Source: Armatimonadota bacterium
Lineage (GTDB): Bacteria > Armatimonadota > Fimbriimonadia > Fimbriimonadales > ATM1
Length of the DNA stretch: 54,147 nt
Assembly (NCBI GenBank): GCA_022567555.1
Contig: JADFGT010000007.1
Coordinates: forward strand, 1-54,147
Reading direction: 5' to 3'
The position numbers and the translations under genes are program-made. Each line of letters opens with the position of its first letter. Position 1 is the first letter of the stretch. The notes under the pieces are model-generated. The model did no database searches, had not been told where the DNA came from, and saw nothing but the letters and a program-made list of their open reading frames with translations. Below, piece by piece: positions 51,520 to 54,147 of the stretch.

Positions 51520-53028
51520 GTGCGCCTGTTTGGGATTGAGACCGAATACGGCCTGGCCGTGGAGGGGCGGTCGGCGCGCGAGCAGATGGAGGACGCCGCC
51601 GCGCTCGTTGCTTCCTGTCCGGCAGAGGCGTTCGCCGGTTGGGACTACGCGTTCGAATCGCCGCGTGCCGACATTCGAGGTTTCGAGGTGGAGCGTCTGA
51701 CCCGAGACCCTGCCGACGCGAAGTGGGACGAAGGACGGCCCTCCGGATATGAGCATGAACTTCGCTCTGACCGCGTCCTCACGAACGGCGCTCGCTTTTA
51801 CAACGACCATGGACACCCCGAATACGCCACTCCGGAATGCGCCCGCATAGCCGATTTGGTGGCGCATGACTTGGCGGGCGAGCGAATTGCGCTGGCGGCG
51901 GCCCGGGCGTACCAGGATAAAATCGGCCGCAAGGTGCGCCTTTACAAAAACAATACAGACTTCCACGGCGCCAGTTACGGCACCCATGAAAGTTACCTTG
52001 TTCAGCGCGATACCGGATGCGAGGAGTTGATAAGTGGTCTCCTCCCCCTCTTTGTTGCGCGCCCGATACTGACAGGGGGGGGCAAGGTCGGGAGCGAAGT
52101 GGGGCGGTCCTGCCGCTATCAACTCAGCCAGCGCGCCGAATTCTTTCATGAAACGGCGAGCGTCGAAACCCTCTACCGCCGGCCGGTGTTCAACACTCGC
52201 GACGAGCCGCACGCGGACCCGAAGCGCTGGATGCGACTGCACGTGATTTGCGGTGACGCGAACCGCATGCCGTGGGCGATCGCAATGAAGGCGGCGATGG
52301 TGCGCCTGGCTCTGGACCTGATCGAGATGGGTGAGGCGCCCGTGTGGCGCGTGGGCAATCCCGCTCGGGCTCTCGCCCACGTCAGCAAGGACCCGGATAT
52401 GAAATGGCGGATCGAATTGGACGGCGGCAGCTGGACGACCGCTCCGGAGGTTCTGGAGTCCTATCTGGCGGCCTCCGAGCGCCTGCTGCGCGGCCGCGAC
52501 GCCGAGACCGACTGGGCTATCGGCGAGTGGCGGGTCGCGATGCTGGACTTGGCGGCCGACCCGATGCGCCTGAAGGACCGGTGCGACTGGGCCGCCAAAC
52601 TCGCTATGCTGGAGGAGTACGCCGATTCCGCCGGAGGGTGGAAAAACGAGCAGATGCAGGCGCTCGACCTGGAGTATCACAACTTGGACCCTGACGAGGG
52701 GCTGTTTTCGGCGCTTCAGGGGATGGGCCGGGTGCAGACGGTCGTAGAAGAGGATAGGATTCTGGACGCGATGACCGTCCCGCCCGGCGAGACCCGCGCC
52801 CGGCTCAGGGGCGACGCTGTTGCCAGGTTTTGCGACCGTATCGAGACCATCGGGTGGCGGCGTGTCGTCTTCAATGTGGAAGGAGAAAGTAAGGCCGTCG
52901 AACTCCCGGTCGAGCCGCGCGACTGGACCGACGCGGACGAGACAGTGAAGATCGAGGAATGGATCGCGCGGATAGAACAGGTCCAAAAGAACCGAACGGT
53001 ATCAAACGTATCAGAAGAGTCACACTAA
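51520..53028 (+). CDS. dop: Dop: deamidase/depupylase of the Pup-type (UBact) system
   Basis: 502 residues from GTG 51520, with TAGCAT 7 nt upstream. The family folds like glutamine synthetase. Blocks match Dop, not PafA: GIETEYG at the N-terminus (Glu7, ATP/Mg site), WDYAFESPRADIRGF, LTNGARFYNDHGHPEYATPE with catalytic Asp96, LYKNNTDFHGASYGTHESYL, FNTRDEPHADPKRWMRLHV, and DLEYHNLDPDEGLF near the end. It turns C-terminal Gln of the modifier into Glu so it can be ligated, and removes it from tagged proteins. The downstream gene encodes a modifier ending in Gln, as needed. The ligase PafA and the proteasome are not in the window. An 8-nt G run (52075-52082) is in frame. Confidence 0.95.
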   Translation: MRLFGIETEYGLAVEGRSAREQMEDAAALVASCPAEAFAGWDYAFESPRADIRGFEVERLTRDPADAKWDEGRPSGYEHELRSDRVLTNGARFYNDHGHPEYATPECARIADLVAHDLAGERIALAAARAYQDKIGRKVRLYKNNTDFHGASYGTHESYLVQRDTGCEELISGLLPLFVARPILTGGGKVGSEVGRSCRYQLSQRAEFFHETASVETLYRRPVFNTRDEPHADPKRWMRLHVICGDANRMPWAIAMKAAMVRLALDLIEMGEAPVWRVGNPARALAHVSKDPDMKWRIELDGGSWTTAPEVLESYLAASERLLRGRDAETDWAIGEWRVAMLDLAADPMRLKDRCDWAAKLAMLEEYADSAGGWKNEQMQALDLEYHNLDPDEGLFSALQGMGRVQTVVEEDRILDAMTVPPGETRARLRGDAVARFCDRIETIGWRRVVFNVEGESKAVELPVEPRDWTDADETVKIEEWIARIEQVQKNRTVSNVSEESH

Positions 53029-53070
53029 CCGAGTAAACCATCGCATGCTCCCATCCGTAGGAGACCGCAC

Positions 53071-53253
53071 ATGATCAGCAGAGCCGAACGCCGCCGCCGA
53101 GAGATCCAGGAGCCCGACAGAAAGCTGGGTGATGAGCACGGCCCCGCCAAGCGCGACGTCCGCAAGCCGGGCGGCGACAACGAACTCATCCGCCGCATGC
53201 GCAAGGTTGACCCGGATCAGGCGAAGCGCTACCGCCAGCGCAGCGGACAGTAG
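53071..53253 (+). CDS. UBact: Pup-like protein modifier ending in Gly-Gln
   Basis: 60 residues, AGGAG upstream of ATG 53071. It is small, highly charged and probably disordered (MISRAERRRREIQEPDRKLG at the start), and ends DPDQAKRYRQRSGQ. The C-terminal R-x-R-Q-R-[ST]-G-[QE] pattern with ELIRRMRKVDPDQ before it is the signature of UBact, the Pup-like modifier of several Gram-negative phyla. Terminal Gln requires deamidation by Dop (43 nt upstream) before a PafA-type ligase can join it to Lys side chains. No Lys-rich actinobacterial Pup N-terminus. Conjugates would be sent to a proteasome, not seen here. Confidence 0.93.
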   Translation: MISRAERRRREIQEPDRKLGDEHGPAKRDVRKPGGDNELIRRMRKVDPDQAKRYRQRSGQ

Positions 53254-53332
53254 ATAGTCTCCCTGCCCAGATTGCCTTTGGGAAAAGGAGCGTTTCTCGC
53301 CAATCGTCTGTCGTCCAAAACCCCCTCCTTAA

Positions 53333-53390
53333 GGTTCCCCCTGGGTCGCGAAGGAGCCGGCGAGCGAAGGCCTCAGACCCAAGGGGAACC
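53333..53390. terminator. Long inverted repeat between UBact and the convergent gene
   Basis: GGTTCCCCCTGGGTC (53333-53347) pairs with GACCCAAGGGGAACC (53376-53390), 15 bp with one mismatch, over a 28-nt loop. It lies between the two convergent stops (53253 and 53408) and probably ends both transcripts; no T-run. Confidence 0.5.
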
Positions 53391-53407
53391 GTTACCGAAA
53401 CCGCCCT

Positions 53408-54127
53408 TCACTCGGCCTGGTCTCTAAGTTCTTCAATGAGCTCGAGGATGTGCTTCTCGTGTGACGGCGAGACTTGTCCTATTTGATTGAGAAGTATGTA
53501 CCACTCTCCCATCGGGAAGATGTACCCCTTCCCGTCGCCCCATCCTCGTTCGCCTTGCTCGACGATCAGCACGCCGTTAACGTCAGTGCCCGTCGCAAGG
53601 TCAAACCGGTCCAGTGTCGGATTATCCGGGTTTGCGAAATGCGCTTCAGTGATTTCGCAGCCTGACAGGAGAATGCGCTCGGCTATGTGTTCGAGAGTGC
53701 ACAATGGTCCGAACTCGGGCGGTCCGCCGAGCCTCTCGAACTGCTCGTTCCACTGCTTCGGTAGGGTCAATTGCCCGTACCGTGGGAGGCGAAGGACTCC
53801 CGCGAGCGGCTCTTTAGGCGTCAATTCGGGCTCCTCCCAGTCCGGCCAATCGTAGCCTTCCGGCGCGTACCTTCGCAGGAAGGATAGCAGGGCCGAATGC
53901 CAGTTGCGTTCGGTCTTGGGGAAGAGTGCAGTGACCCATAGCACCTTGTCCTGTCCCGCGACGGCGAATCTTATTTCGATTCCGTCTTTTGTGTCGGCTC
54001 TTGCCCAAACAACCCTGTCGCCGAGGTGCACTTCGGCGCCGGTGAATTCGCGGTACCGTAGCAATTGATGCTTGGACGCCGCAAACTGCTCGGCCACAGT
54101 CGAGGAGCCAAAGTCATCCACGTCCAT
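53408..54127 (-). CDS. Protein of unknown function near the window edge
   Basis: 239 residues from ATG 54127; an earlier start beyond the window cannot be excluded. Composition is that of a soluble protein: strands such as VLWVTALFPKTERNWHSALL and DWEEPELTPKEPLAGVL, then EFGPLCTLEHIAERILLSGC and FPMGEWYILLNQIGQVSPSH, ending in a helix. I do not recognise a family, and nothing links it to the UBact pair except position. Confidence 0.5.
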   Translation of the reverse strand: MDVDDFGSSTVAEQFAASKHQLLRYREFTGAEVHLGDRVVWARADTKDGIEIRFAVAGQDKVLWVTALFPKTERNWHSALLSFLRRYAPEGYDWPDWEEPELTPKEPLAGVLRLPRYGQLTLPKQWNEQFERLGGPPEFGPLCTLEHIAERILLSGCEITEAHFANPDNPTLDRFDLATGTDVNGVLIVEQGERGWGDGKGYIFPMGEWYILLNQIGQVSPSHEKHILELIEELRDQAE

Positions 54128-54147
54128 CCAGCCGGCGTGCGCGCCTT

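Noticed and set aside
51520-53028. Assignment as PafA ligase instead of Dop
   Set aside because: The WDY..ESP..RGF block and NGARFYNDHGHPEY are Dop-type; PafA has a different sequence at the latter site.
1-54147. tRNA, rRNA or transposase genes
   Set aside because: None could be recognised by eye on either strand in the intergenic regions; a tRNA scan would be needed to exclude small ones.

Overview
This is a 54 kb stretch of a GC-rich bacterial chromosome. No phage or plasmid module, transposase, rRNA or tRNA is visible. Three features suggest an Armatimonadota-like or related deep-branching diderm lineage: a Dop homologue followed by a 60-residue Pup/UBact-like modifier ending in Gly-Gln (51.5-53.3 kb), a PEP-CTERM sorting signal (10.8 kb), and apolipoprotein N-acyltransferase with lipoproteins. 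The phylum is an inference, not proven by the sequence.

Layout. 0-5 kb: end of lnt, a large secreted protein, then two divergent secreted-protein genes (an FG-GAP/VCBS lipoprotein at 2.5-3.5 kb and a small protein at 3.7-4.2 kb). Each of these two reads continuously only if one in-frame UGA is decoded. 4.4-9.9 kb: ABM-fold protein, M50-like membrane protease, membrane protein, a solo PolX-type N-terminal domain, a DUF2089/DUF4097 pair and folP. 10-16 kb: frameshifted PEP-CTERM gene, a repeat-bearing non-coding stretch, rplY, an AsnB-like protein without its glutaminase Cys, an ArsR regulator, nth and a lipoprotein. 16-23 kb: dnaE, then genes separated by composite hairpin elements. 23-29.5 kb, minus strand: topA, GAF histidine kinase, LCP protein, pseudopilin-like protein and PilZ protein. 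29.7-33.9 kb: transglutaminase, PIN/TRAM, ispDF and hpf run. 34-43.4 kb: TPR protein, 21-bp minisatellite, tandem GNAT, DUF4139-like protein, msrA, Gfo/Idh oxidoreductase, VOC, methyltransferase and DinB. 43.4-54 kb: metE, DPP IV, lon, a 55-residue membrane protein, a secreted protein, dop, the UBact-like gene and an unknown gene.

Most notable points. (1) Two adjacent divergent genes have an in-frame UGA, each followed by a 6-bp hairpin whose apical-loop G lies exactly 21 nt after the UGA; this fits a bacterial SECIS and makes both selenoprotein candidates. (2) The dop-UBact pair has no ligase or proteasome gene beside it. (3) A 30-40 nt palindrome lies inside the coding sequence of both dnaE and metE and is translated in frame. 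(4) A multi-hairpin intergenic element occurs three times between 19.6 and 21.8 kb. (5) Heptamer arrays occur at two loci. (6) Many genes have a TANNNT box 6-8 nt before the start codon, suggesting leaderless transcription.

Functionally the window mixes housekeeping (replication, topology, base-excision repair, isoprenoid, folate and methionine synthesis, ribosome hibernation) with protein quality control (Lon, Dop-UBact, MsrA, DPP IV) and envelope or surface functions.
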